Shown: positions 49,346 through 57,120, counted from the first letter of the stretch. The stretch is DNA of 64,000 nucleotides from Flavobacterium fluviatile (GCF_010645065.1 NZ_JAADZW010000002.1:1-64000), one strand, 5' to 3'. The notes: generated from the letters alone by a model not told the origin. Numbers and translations: made by a program.

Positions 49346-50449
49346 CTATTTTTGAAACTTTCGCCCTTTCCATTCATAAGATCCAAATAAGCTGTACAAA
49401 GCGACAGTTGTACTAAAAAAGGGATAAAGTAAACTGCTCAAAAGAACACTTTTTATTTTGCCTTTAGTCAAAAAAATACTCGTGACATAAAGCAGGACAA
49501 AATCTATTGCAAATTTAAAAAAAGCAAACAAAACAAAAACCGGATACGGCCAGATTCCGAAAAGGAGAAATAAAAACCCAATTACAAAACTCAAATTTCC
49601 AAAGAAAACAATTAATCCCAATAACTTTCCGAACTCACTTTTATAAGAGCTTGCTTTTGCAGCCCAGCGTACCCTTTGATAAAATAAGATTTTCCAGGTT
49701 TCAGTTGGTTGGGTTGTTACAATAGCTTCCTCAGCTTTTAAATAATGAACTTCTTTTGGGAACACCTGAATCGCTTTTTGCAATAAAAAAACATCATCTC
49801 CGCTTGCAATTTTATCATTTCCTTCAAAGCCATTAAGTTTTTCAAATAATGATTTTCGGTAAGCAAAATTGGCTCCGTTACACATAAACCCATTGTTCAG
49901 ACCAAAGCTTCCAATCGTAGCGCCTTGCAGGCTTGTTAAATCCAATTGCTGAAAATGATCGAGGAAAGAGTTTTTGCATTCATACGTTACAGCTGCTGCC
50001 AGCATCGAGATTTCATTTTCCTGAATATAGTTGTCGAATGTCAAAAGCCAGTTTTCAGGAACAATACAATCGGCATCTGTTGTAATAACCCAATCGGTTT
50101 TTACATGTTGCATTGCAGTTGTAATAGCATCTTTTTTAGGCGAATTAGAAGTTCTTATATTGTCAATTACAGCAATTTGAAATTTTTGATTTAAAATTTG
50201 GGTTTTTTCGTGAGAGTTATCATCAACCAAAATTACTTCAAATAAATCAGTTGGGTAATTTAAATTAGAAAAGCTTTCTAAAAGGTTTGGCAAATTTTGT
50301 GCTTCATTGCGAAAAGGAACTATAATCGTAAAACGTGTTTTAGGTTCCAAATCTGATTTCTGGTATTTTTTGACTTTGAAAAAGCCATAAATGAGCAAGC
50401 CGATTGTTATGATATAAATTTTTAATATGATGAACAATATCAGACTCAT
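49346..50449 (-). CDS. family 2 glycosyltransferase, membrane-anchored
   Basis: A 367-residue GT2 enzyme. An N-terminal helix precedes the GT-A core: IVPFRNEAQNLPNLLES, EVILVDDNSHE, the DxD-like TTDADCIVP, and a QRVRWAAKASSY (Q/RxxRW) motif characteristic of processive or lipid-linked GT2 enzymes. Two or three helices end the protein. Its ATG overlaps the stop of the upstream flippase-like gene by 4 bp, so they are translationally coupled. The acceptor is unknown. Confidence 0.88.
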   Translation of the reverse strand: MSLILFIILKIYIITIGLLIYGFFKVKKYQKSDLEPKTRFTIIVPFRNEAQNLPNLLESFSNLNYPTDLFEVILVDDNSHEKTQILNQKFQIAVIDNIRTSNSPKKDAITTAMQHVKTDWVITTDADCIVPENWLLTFDNYIQENEISMLAAAVTYECKNSFLDHFQQLDLTSLQGATIGSFGLNNGFMCNGANFAYRKSLFEKLNGFEGNDKIASGDDVFLLQKAIQVFPKEVHYLKAEEAIVTTQPTETWKILFYQRVRWAAKASSYKSEFGKLLGLIVFFGNLSFVIGFLFLLFGIWPYPVFVLFAFFKFAIDFVLLYVTSIFLTKGKIKSVLLSSLLYPFFSTTVALYSLFGSYEWKGRKFQK

Positions 50450-51390
50450 GCAGCAGTTTTTGTTTTAAAATTCAATACAAAATAACTTCCTAAAACAACA
50501 GGTAAAACCACATTTAAAAACCACATCAGTGTACTGATAAAAACCACAATCCATTCGTTTACGCCTAAAATTCCGAAGAAATAAATCGCTACACTTCCTT
50601 TCACTGCAAAATCCAGAAACTGAAACGTTGGTAATGAAGAAGCCAAAAAATACACAGAGGTAATGGCTGCCATTAAAGTCAAGTATGGCAAATCGACATC
50701 AAAAGCCAGAAACAAAAAGTAATATTGGTGCGAGAAAACCAGATAACGGCAAAAGCCTAAAAAGATGTTTTTCTGATGAACTGGTTTTTGAATTTCATTG
50801 ATTTTATGAATCAGTTTCTCAATTGAATTCCCTTTTATTTTTATCTTTTTTATTGAAAACAAAACAAGCAGAATAAGTACAAATCCGCCAAAAAGGATCA
50901 GAACAGTTTGAGTTGTAATAACATTAAATTGAGCATTGAAATAGAGCAAGCCGAAAATTCCGAAAATTATAGTTAAAATCATCTGGATTCCGTTGCAGAT
51001 CAAGTTTAGAAAAACTACTTTTTTAGCTTCTGTTTTAGGATAGTATAAAGCTTTTCCGGCGTATTCCCCGACTCCGTTTGGTGTAAAAATTCCGGCTGTT
51101 AAAGCGGCGAGAACCTGTTTTGTAGATTCGTAAACCGAAATTTTATGAATAACCTGCGCCAGATTCTGCCATTTCAAAATCTCAAAATAGCGATTTAAAA
51201 CACTCAAAAGCAAAATAAACCCAATTCCTAAAACCGACTGGTTTTTTCGGAACAATGCAATGAACTTCTGCCAGTCGAGTTTATCATTGTTCGCCAGCTG
51301 ATTGTAAATAAAATAAAATGCGCCGCCAACAATCAAAAGTTTGACCAGAAGAACAAGGAATTGCTTAGCTTTGTGAGGAATTGAAATCAT
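50446..51390 (-). CDS. flippase-like (LPG synthase TM / UPF0104) membrane protein
   Basis: A 314-residue protein with about eight helices of the lysylphosphatidylglycerol synthase-TM family (AglD/YbhN). The segments GIFTPNGVGEYAGKALYYPK and SSLPTFQFLDFAVKGSVAIY carry the family motifs. It is coupled by a 4-bp ATGA overlap to a GT2 gene, a pairing common for glycolipid or hopanoid-lipid synthesis. The frame is open 6 codons further upstream; MISIPHKAKQF at 51390 is preferred because the -7 box TACTTTTG (51395-51402) overlaps the extension. Confidence 0.85.
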   Translation of the reverse strand: MISIPHKAKQFLVLLVKLLIVGGAFYFIYNQLANNDKLDWQKFIALFRKNQSVLGIGFILLLSVLNRYFEILKWQNLAQVIHKISVYESTKQVLAALTAGIFTPNGVGEYAGKALYYPKTEAKKVVFLNLICNGIQMILTIIFGIFGLLYFNAQFNVITTQTVLILFGGFVLILLVLFSIKKIKIKGNSIEKLIHKINEIQKPVHQKNIFLGFCRYLVFSHQYYFLFLAFDVDLPYLTLMAAITSVYFLASSLPTFQFLDFAVKGSVAIYFFGILGVNEWIVVFISTLMWFLNVVLPVVLGSYFVLNFKTKTAA

Positions 51391-51394
51391 GCCG

Positions 51395-51402
51395 CAAAAG
51401 TA
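51395..51402 (-). promoter_or_regulatory. -7 box four bases before the flippase-like gene
   Basis: TACTTTTG on the minus strand, then CGGC and the ATG at 51390. As at lptC and HYC_CC_PP, exactly four bases separate the box from the start codon. Confidence 0.45.
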
Positions 51403-51427
51403 ACACAAAGTATTGTAATTATGCTAT

Positions 51428-51526
51428 TTCACAAAGATTCGCAAAGAAGTAACGAAACAGCACAAAGAATTTAAAATTATCTTTGAGAATCTCTGGCTAA
51501 TCTTAGTGTAACTTGGCGTAATAACT
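51428..51526. repeat. degenerate CGCAAAG-type repeat, gene-less
   Basis: TTCACAAAGATTCGCAAAG on the left and, on the other strand from the right, ACGCCAAG, CACTAAGATTAGC and CTCAAAGATAA carry the same word set as the GxxExxY terminal repeats. The two arms point towards each other around about 30 bp of AT-rich DNA, like an emptied cassette. It lies between the divergent flippase-like gene and ruvC. Confidence 0.45.
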
Positions 51527-51532
51527 TGAAAA

Positions 51533-52087
51533 TTGACAAAAGAACGCATCATATTAGGTATTGATCCCGGAACCACAATTATGGGTTTTGGACTGATTAG
51601 AGTAACCAATAAAAAAATGGAATTTCTGCAATTGAATGAATTGCAGCTTTCCAAATACGATAATCATTACCAAAAACTAAAAATCATTTTCGAAAGAACT
51701 ATCGAATTAATCGAGACGCATTGTCCAGACGAAATCGCAATCGAAGCACCTTTCTTTGGAAAAAACGTGCAATCGATGTTAAAACTTGGCCGCGCACAGG
51801 GTGTTGCCATGGCAGCCGGACTTTCAAGAGGAATCCCAATTACGGAATACGAGCCTAAAAAAATAAAAATGGCGATTACCGGAAACGGAAACGCCAGCAA
51901 AGAGCAGGTGGCGAAAATGCTCCAGCAACTTTTAGGCTTAAATGAATTGCCAAAAAATCTCGATTCAACAGACGGCTTGGCGGCAGCTGTTTGCCATCAC
52001 TTTAATTCTGGAAAAGTGATCGCCGGAAAAAGTTATTCGGGCTGGGATGCTTTTGTGAAACAGAATGAAGATCGAGTTAAAAAGTAG
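51533..52087 (+). CDS. ruvC: crossover junction endodeoxyribonuclease RuvC
   Basis: A 184-residue Holliday-junction resolvase. Catalytic acids are visible in ILGIDPGTTIMGFG (Asp11), AIEAPFFGKN (Glu), and DSTDGLAAAVCHH (two Asp). The start is TTG at 51533; no in-frame ATG lies upstream. RuvC resolves recombination junctions with RuvAB, which are not in the window. It precedes the first repeat-bounded cassette. Confidence 0.95.
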   Translation: MTKERIILGIDPGTTIMGFGLIRVTNKKMEFLQLNELQLSKYDNHYQKLKIIFERTIELIETHCPDEIAIEAPFFGKNVQSMLKLGRAQGVAMAAGLSRGIPITEYEPKKIKMAITGNGNASKEQVAKMLQQLLGLNELPKNLDSTDGLAAAVCHHFNSGKVIAGKSYSGWDAFVKQNEDRVKK

Positions 52088-52089
52088 TT

Positions 52090-52119
52090 GTTCAGTGTTC
52101 AGGTTTTTAGTGCTCAGTT
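52090..52119 (+). repeat. left terminal inverted repeat of the four-helix cassette
   Basis: It starts 2 bp after the ruvC stop and pairs with 52557-52587. The core word is TGAACACT and its complement, itself repeated in the right copy. Confidence 0.75.
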
Positions 52120-52155
52120 ATTTTCTTTCGTAGTTTCGTTATAAATAAAAATTTA

Positions 52156-52532
52156 ATGAGATTTCAAGATTTATTAGCTTACAAAAAGTCGTTTTCTTTA
52201 GCAATGAAGATATTTGATATTACCAAACAGTTTCCAAAAGAAGAAACTTATTCATTAGCCGATCAGATTAGACGTTCATCCAGAAGTGTTCCAGTAACAA
52301 TTGCGGAAGCTTATAGAAAACGTATTTATCCGAAACATTTCTACAGTAAATTAACTGACTCTGACGGCGAAAATTCTGAAACACAAGTTTGGCTGGAATT
52401 TGCTTTAGCTTGTAAATATATCTCAAACGAATCTTATAATGAGCTTTTGTCCGAAAGTGTTGAAATCGGAAAATATTAAATTATATGCTTTTGAACCCTG
52501 TAAAGTTTGGAGTTAAAATTAGTGACCAGTAA
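52156..52532 (+). pseudogene. four-helix-bundle (S23-like) protein, 3' frameshift
   Basis: The frame from 52156 runs 107 codons (MRFQDLLAYKKSFSLAMKIF, RRSSRSVPVTIAEAYRKR) and stops at 52477. The family's usual C-terminus is present one frame over: after ESVEIG, the bases continue as KILNYMLLNPVKFGVKISDQ to a stop at 52530-52532. A single missing A in the GGAAAA run explains both. These proteins derive from 23S rRNA intervening sequences (S23) and relate to the Avd accessory protein of diversity-generating retroelements. A -7 box TAGTTTCG is at 52131-52138. The 107-aa form may still be made. Confidence 0.75.
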
Positions 52533-52556
52533 AAGCTTTTAGGAGGCATTTTTGTC

Positions 52557-52587
52557 AACTGAACACTAAAAAAACTGAACACTGAAC
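52557..52587 (-). repeat. right terminal inverted repeat of the four-helix cassette
   Basis: It is 9 bp before the hemW ATG (52597) and is the near-exact reverse complement of the left end. Confidence 0.75.
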
Positions 52588-52596
52588 ACTAAAAAT

Positions 52597-53742
52597 ATGA
52601 GCGGCATCTACATACACATACCATTTTGCAAGCAGGCTTGCCATTATTGTGACTTTCATTTTTCTACCTCAATGAAAAAGAAGGAAGATATGGTTTTGGC
52701 TTTGGCGAAAGAAATTGCCATGCGAAAACCCTACGACTCCGCTCAGGATGACAATATCATTGAAACTATTTATTTTGGTGGTGGAACGCCTTCGGTTTTG
52801 GCCAATGACGAAATCAACTTTTTAATTTCAGAAGTTTATAAAAATTATAAAGTTGTGGAAAACCCTGAAATTACGTTAGAAGCCAATCCGGATGATTTGT
52901 CTTCAGAACGAATTTCAGAATTATCGAAAAGTCCGATAAACCGTTTAAGCATCGGAATTCAGTCTTTTTTTGAAGAAGATTTGCAGCTGATGAACCGCGC
53001 TCATAATTCGGCGGAAGCCAAAAAATGCCTGGAAGAAGCAACGAAGTATTTTGATAATATTTCACTCGATTTAATTTACGGAATTCCGGGAATGAGCAAC
53101 GAAATGTGGAGACAAAATATTCAGACTGCTCTGGATTTTGGTATTCCACATATATCAAGTTATGCTTTGACAGTTGAACCGAAAACAGCTTTGAGCAAAT
53201 TAATCCAAACAGGAAAAGTTGCCGAGCCACAAGATGAAACCGCTTCCAATCATTTTACGATTCTGGTTGAAGTGCTTCAGAAAAACGGTTTCATTCATTA
53301 CGAATTATCGAATTTTGGAAAAGAAAACTATTTCTCCAAAAACAACTCAGCTTACTGGCTCGGGAAAAAATATATCGGGATAGGGCCTTCTGCTCATAGT
53401 TATGATGGCGAAAAAAGAGGCTGGAATATTGCTAATAATTTGCTTTACATCAAAGCAATTAAGAATAACGAGCTTCCTATAGAAACTGAAATCCTGACCA
53501 TTTCTGATCGTTATAATGAATATATTATGACCGGTTTGCGAACGATTTGGGGTGTTTCGTTAGATAGAATTGAAAATGAATTTGGACAGGAATATTTAAA
53601 TTATTTAAAAGAGCAGGCTCAGAAATTCTTAAATGACGATTTGCTTTTTATCGAAAATAACATTTTAAAACCGACTCCGAAAGGAAAATTTTTGACAGAC
53701 GGAATTGCGAGTGATTTGTTTTATATAGATTCTGAGACTTAA
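52597..53742 (+). CDS. hemW: radical SAM heme chaperone HemW
   Basis: A 381-residue radical SAM protein. The cluster motif is FCKQACHYCDF (Cys11, Cys15, Cys18), followed by YFGGGTPSVL, LSIGIQSFFEEDL and the HemN_C domain near the C-terminus (GLRTIWGVSL). The absence of the extra HemN cysteine and the length favour HemW, which delivers heme, over coproporphyrinogen dehydrogenase. The gene lies between two repeat-bounded cassettes; its ATG is 9 bp after one and its stop codon is inside the terminal repeat of the next. Confidence 0.9.
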   Translation: MSGIYIHIPFCKQACHYCDFHFSTSMKKKEDMVLALAKEIAMRKPYDSAQDDNIIETIYFGGGTPSVLANDEINFLISEVYKNYKVVENPEITLEANPDDLSSERISELSKSPINRLSIGIQSFFEEDLQLMNRAHNSAEAKKCLEEATKYFDNISLDLIYGIPGMSNEMWRQNIQTALDFGIPHISSYALTVEPKTALSKLIQTGKVAEPQDETASNHFTILVEVLQKNGFIHYELSNFGKENYFSKNNSAYWLGKKYIGIGPSAHSYDGEKRGWNIANNLLYIKAIKNNELPIETEILTISDRYNEYIMTGLRTIWGVSLDRIENEFGQEYLNYLKEQAQKFLNDDLLFIENNILKPTPKGKFLTDGIASDLFYIDSET

Positions 53743-53772
53743 CCGCAAGGTTCGCTAAGATTTACGCAAAGG
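53739..53772 (+). repeat. left terminal inverted repeat of the GxxExxY cassette
   Basis: It overlaps the hemW stop codon (53740-53742). Words CCGCAAGG, CGCTAAG and ACGCAAAGG recur at 2006-2083 and, degraded, at 51428-51526. Confidence 0.75.
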
Positions 53773-53825
53773 AAAAATATTGTTATTTTTGTAAGAATTA
53801 AATTATATTTTTTTAAAATTTAATT

Positions 53826-53833
53826 TACATTTG
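53826..53833 (+). promoter_or_regulatory. -7 box of the GxxExxY gene
   Basis: TACATTTG lies inside the cassette, 21 bp before the ATG at 53855, so the unit carries its own promoter element. No TTG is at the usual distance. Confidence 0.45.
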
Positions 53834-53854
53834 AGTTTTAATTTAGAATTATTT

Positions 53855-54231
53855 ATGTCAGAAAATGATTTATACCGAATTGTCTTTAATTCCGCTTTGA
53901 AGGTTCATAAACTTTAGGTCCTGGTCTTTTAGAAAGTGCTTATGAAGAATGTTTATTTTTTGAATTGAAAAAATTAAACCTCAAGATAGAAAAACAAAAA
54001 GCATTGCCATTAATTTATGAAGAAGTAAAATTAGATATTGGTTATCGTTTAGATATTTTGATAGAAAATAAACTAATTTTGGAAATAAAGGCAGTTGATT
54101 GTCTAAATGAAGTTCACTTTGCTCAGCTATTGACTTACTTAAAACTAACAAATTGTAAACTAGGCTTATTAATTAACTTCAATGTTTCTTTATTAAAAAA
54201 TGGAATAAAAAGAGTAGCGAACAATCTTTAA
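53855..54231 (+). pseudogene. GxxExxY protein (PDDEXK-like), frameshifted near the N-terminus
   Basis: From the ATG at 53855 the frame reads MSENDLYRIVFNSALKVHK and stops after L. The family then requires TLGPGLLESAYEECLFFELK (the GxxExxY motif), which is present one frame over and continues to the stop at 54229-54231. One missing A in the CATAAA run restores the full 125-aa protein. The remainder has a PDDEXK-like core: KLDIGYRLDILIENKLILEI with the Asp, Glu and Lys (EIKAV) of the fold. Family function is unknown; a nuclease-like fold is predicted. Confidence 0.75.
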
Positions 54232-54244
54232 TAAATCCTTGCGA

Positions 54245-54278
54245 ACTTTGCGTAATCCCTAGCGTACCTTGCGGTTAA
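54245..54278 (-). repeat. right terminal inverted repeat of the GxxExxY cassette
   Basis: The reverse complement of the left end. It begins 13 bp after the GxxExxY stop and ends 9 bp before the cyclase-family ATG at 54288. Confidence 0.75.
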
Positions 54279-54287
54279 ACCTAATTT

Positions 54288-55064
54288 ATGAAAGCAAAAA
54301 TCAATAACTTCGAAATAGACTTATCAAAACCCATCGATATCTCGATTCCATTAACCAATACAGAGGAAAACCCTATTGCCTGGTATATTGAAAAACCCGT
54401 TATTGAACCGGTAGTTTTTGGTGACTGGATCGGTAAAGTTTCGGAAGGAAAATCATCGACTAATTTTAATAATATTTTCTTCAATCCGCATGGTCATGGT
54501 ACGCATACAGAATGTTTAGGTCATATTACAAATGATTTTTACAGTATAAATAAGTCTTTAAAAAAGTTTTTCTTTTTTGCCAGACTGATTACCATCGAAC
54601 CTGAAATAACTGAGGAAGATTTTGTGATTACAAAAGAGCAGATTTCAAAAGCTCTTAGGAGTTCGGATTTTTCAAAAACAGAAGCAATTATTATTAGAAC
54701 GCTTCCGAATCAAAAAGACAAAAAGTCAAGAAAATATTCGAATACAAATCCGCCTTACTTATCTGAAGAAGCGGCAGTTTTTATCCGCGAAAGCGAAATT
54801 CTGCATCTTTTAATTGATCTGCCAAGCGTTGATCGCGAACATGATCAGGGAAAATTATTGGCTCACAAAGCTTTTTGGAATGTTAAGGACACTCATAATT
54901 TAAACATAGATGCCCGTTTTGAGGCAACAATCACCGAAATGATTTTTGTACCAGACGAAATTGAAGATGGAAACTACCTGCTAAACATACAAATCGCTTC
55001 ATTTGAAAACGATGCCAGTCCAAGTAAACCTGTTTTATATGCATTGGAAACTTTTGATAAATAA
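54288..55064 (+). CDS. cyclase-family (kynurenine formamidase-like) hydrolase
   Basis: A 258-residue metal-dependent hydrolase of the cyclase family (PF04199 type). The metal motif is PHGHGTHTECLGH, a variant of HxGTHxDxxxH with Glu in place of the usual Asp. LLIDLPSVDREHDQGKLLAH and AKAFWNVKDTHN-like sequence further on complete the site. Close relatives hydrolyse N-formylkynurenine or cyclic amides; the substrate here is unknown. It begins 9 bp after the GxxExxY cassette. Confidence 0.8.
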   Translation: MKAKINNFEIDLSKPIDISIPLTNTEENPIAWYIEKPVIEPVVFGDWIGKVSEGKSSTNFNNIFFNPHGHGTHTECLGHITNDFYSINKSLKKFFFFARLITIEPEITEEDFVITKEQISKALRSSDFSKTEAIIIRTLPNQKDKKSRKYSNTNPPYLSEEAAVFIRESEILHLLIDLPSVDREHDQGKLLAHKAFWNVKDTHNLNIDARFEATITEMIFVPDEIEDGNYLLNIQIASFENDASPSKPVLYALETFDK

Positions 55065-55123
55065 TTTTCAACTCAGTTTTAAATTAGGTTATATTTACTA
55101 CAGCCAAATTATTAGCATTGAAA

Positions 55124-56172
55124 ATGTCAAAGAAACACAATTTAAATTCAGCCAGTAATTATTTAGCTGGAATATTTTTGATGTTATTTGTTTTGAGTTC
55201 TGCCAAAATATTCTGCCAGAATGAAACAAAAAAAGACACCGTAAATTTTATTTATTACTTAGACAAAATAATGGTTAGGGCAAATTTAAGTTCTCAGACG
55301 GATTCCTATTTTTTAAACAATAAAAAAGGGACAAATCTGGATCTGGAAACCAATAACAGTTACAAACTTTTCCTGAGCATTGACTATAAATTTATCGGGT
55401 TTAGTTATGGTTTTTACCCTAACTTCTTTGGTGGAAACAACGATGAAGACTTAAAGGGAAAATCTTCCTTTTCAGATTATAATTTTCGTTTCTTTTTGGG
55501 CAGATGGATTCAAACGGCCCAGTTTAGCAAAGCAAAAGGTTATTACGTAGCCAATATGACTGATTTTTTGCCGGATTGGGAGGAAGGAAAAGATCCGTAT
55601 ATTCAGTTTCCTGATTTCAAAACCCTGCAATACGAAATGTCAACTTCATATCTTTTTAATCCTAAATTTTCGCTAAAAAGTATCACCTCATTTACAGAAT
55701 GGCAAAAAAAGAGTTCCGGCAGTTTTATTCCGTCCCTGATTTATTCATACAACCGGATTACTTCGAAAGCAGAAAATCTAAATGGTAAACAAAAAGAGTT
55801 TGACATTCGTTTGGCTACAGCATATTATTATAATTTCATCATTCACAAAAACTTTTATGTTGCGCCGCATTTAGCGCCATCTATCGGAGTGAAATTTCTG
55901 AATGATAAAAGTAGTAGTTCGGGAGTTGAAACCGTGGAGAAAGAAACCTATTTTACCAAAAATCTGAGGGTGGACTAAAAATAGGATATAACATTGATCG
56001 TGTACTTTTTGGAGCAAGTTTAAACTTCAACAGCAGTTCTTATAATGAGGATAAAACAACGGCTGTTACAAATGACAAGGTTTATGGATTATTGTATTTT
56101 GGCTACCGTTTTAATGCCCCTGAATTTATCAGTAAGCCGGTTGAAAAAATCGACGAAAAGATGAAAATGTAA
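55124..56172 (+). pseudogene. DUF4421-like outer-membrane protein with frameshift
   Basis: The frame from the ATG at 55124 encodes a signal peptide (GIFLMLFVLSSAKIFCQ) and a beta-rich barrel (ISFHLKP-like strands, WQKKSSGSFIPSLIYSYNRI) and stops at 55978. The barrel continues one frame over as GGLKIGYNIDRVLFGASLNF and then FGYRFNAPEFISK, to a stop at 56170-56172. A one-base loss near CTGAGGGTGG splits it; the full protein would be about 350 aa. DUF4421 is my best match from the SGSF region. The first frame alone would lack the last strands. Confidence 0.65.
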
Positions 56173-56221
56173 TAATACGAATAGCCTTAAAAATTGTTTA
56201 AAAGAATATAATTCCAAGATT

Positions 56222-56629
56222 ATGAATCAGATTGCCGTTTCTACAGATAAAAGCAAGCTTGATATTTTGTTTATTCAAAATTTTCTAAAAGATATTTACT
56301 GGGCTGCCGGCCGGACGATTGAAGAAGTACAGACCACAATTGACGCTTCTGTTTGTTTTGGAATTTATCTTGATGATCAACAAATTGGTTTTGCAAGGGT
56401 AATTACTGATTATGTTGTTTTTGGATATGTAATGGATGTTTTTATTGCAGAAGAACACCGCGGAAAAGGTTACTCGTCTATTTTAATTCAGAATATGATG
56501 CATGAGCCGTTGCTGAAAAATATTAAAATCTGGCGTCTGGCAACGACTGATGCTCATTTTTTATATGAGAAATTCGGTTTCACAGCCTTAGAGCACCCGG
56601 AAAAAATGATGGAAAAGAAAATAGTGTAA
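56222..56629 (+). CDS. GNAT-family N-acetyltransferase
   Basis: A 135-residue acetyltransferase. The acetyl-CoA site is VMDVFIAEEHRGKGYSSILI with the RxxGxG-like HRGKGY, and FLYEKFGFTALEHP is the usual C-terminal motif. The N-terminal IYWAAGRTIEEVQTTIDAS is typical of a small subgroup I know from many genomes without assigned substrate. It is followed by a YjbR gene after 17 bp. Confidence 0.88.
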   Translation: MNQIAVSTDKSKLDILFIQNFLKDIYWAAGRTIEEVQTTIDASVCFGIYLDDQQIGFARVITDYVVFGYVMDVFIAEEHRGKGYSSILIQNMMHEPLLKNIKIWRLATTDAHFLYEKFGFTALEHPEKMMEKKIV

Positions 56630-56646
56630 TTTTAGATTTTAATAAA

Positions 56647-57015
56647 ATGAATTTAGAAACATTTTACGAATATTGTCTTTCTAAAAAAGGGGCGAGTGAA
56701 CATTTTCCTTTTGATGAAGACACTTTGGTATTAAAAGTTGGCGGAAAAATGTTTGCTTTATCCTCTTTATCACAATGGGAAAAGAATGAAGCTTCTGTAA
56801 ATTTGAAATGCGATCCGGAACGGGCACAGGAGCTGCGGGCAGAATATGATGATATAAAGCCCGGTTATCACATGAGCAAAGTACATTGGAATACGGTTGC
56901 GCTAAACGGGAGTTTACCGGAATCTTTTGTGAAAGAACTTATTGATCATTCGTACGAATTGGTTTTCAAAAGTTTGACAAAGAAAATTCAGAATGAAATT
57001 ATTGACCAGGGATAA
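56647..57015 (+). CDS. MmcQ/YjbR family protein
   Basis: A 122-residue protein of the MmcQ/YjbR fold (CyaY-like). Signatures are EHFPFDEDTLVLKVGGKMFAL, VNLKCDPERAQELRAEY and GYHMSKVHWNTVALNG. A role in DNA binding has been proposed for the family, unproven. It is 17 bp after the GNAT gene, so they are co-transcribed. Confidence 0.9.
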   Translation: MNLETFYEYCLSKKGASEHFPFDEDTLVLKVGGKMFALSSLSQWEKNEASVNLKCDPERAQELRAEYDDIKPGYHMSKVHWNTVALNGSLPESFVKELIDHSYELVFKSLTKKIQNEIIDQG

Positions 57016-57120
57016 AATTTTTACCGAACAGACAGAGCAATTAGAAAATTAGGCATTACATTTGTAAGGATGTGAAAAACATAACACTCAATTAATTTGC
57101 AACTTAGTAGTTTATAGAAT

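Larger units (their letters stand above)
52090..52587 (+). mobile_element. 498-bp cassette: four-helix-bundle gene between 30-bp inverted repeats
   Basis: The left end (52090-52119) begins GTTCAGTGTTCAG and ends AGTGCTCAGTT. The right end (52557-52587) begins AACTGAACACT and ends CTGAACACTGAAC. One is the reverse complement of the other with one substitution, one short mismatch and a 1-nt length difference. The only gene inside is the S23-like four-helix-bundle frame. No transposase and no target-site duplication were found. The unit separates ruvC from hemW. Confidence 0.7.
53739..54278 (+). mobile_element. 540-bp cassette: GxxExxY gene between 34-bp inverted repeats
   Basis: The left end (53739-53772) begins TTAACCGCAAGG and ends ACGCAAAGG. 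The right end (54245-54278) begins ACTTTGCG and ends CCTTGCGGTTAA. They are reverse complements with about five mismatches in 34 bp. The only gene inside is the GxxExxY frame with its own -7 box. The TAA of hemW is part of the left repeat, and the next gene starts 9 bp after the right repeat. No transposase and no target-site duplication were seen. Confidence 0.7.

Noticed and set aside
52156-52532. Diversity-generating retroelement, because the four-helix protein resembles Avd
   Set aside because: No reverse transcriptase and no template/variable repeat pair is present nearby.
52871-53230. 119-codon minus-strand frame within hemW
   Set aside because: It is antisense to conserved radical SAM sequence; its length follows from hemW codon use.
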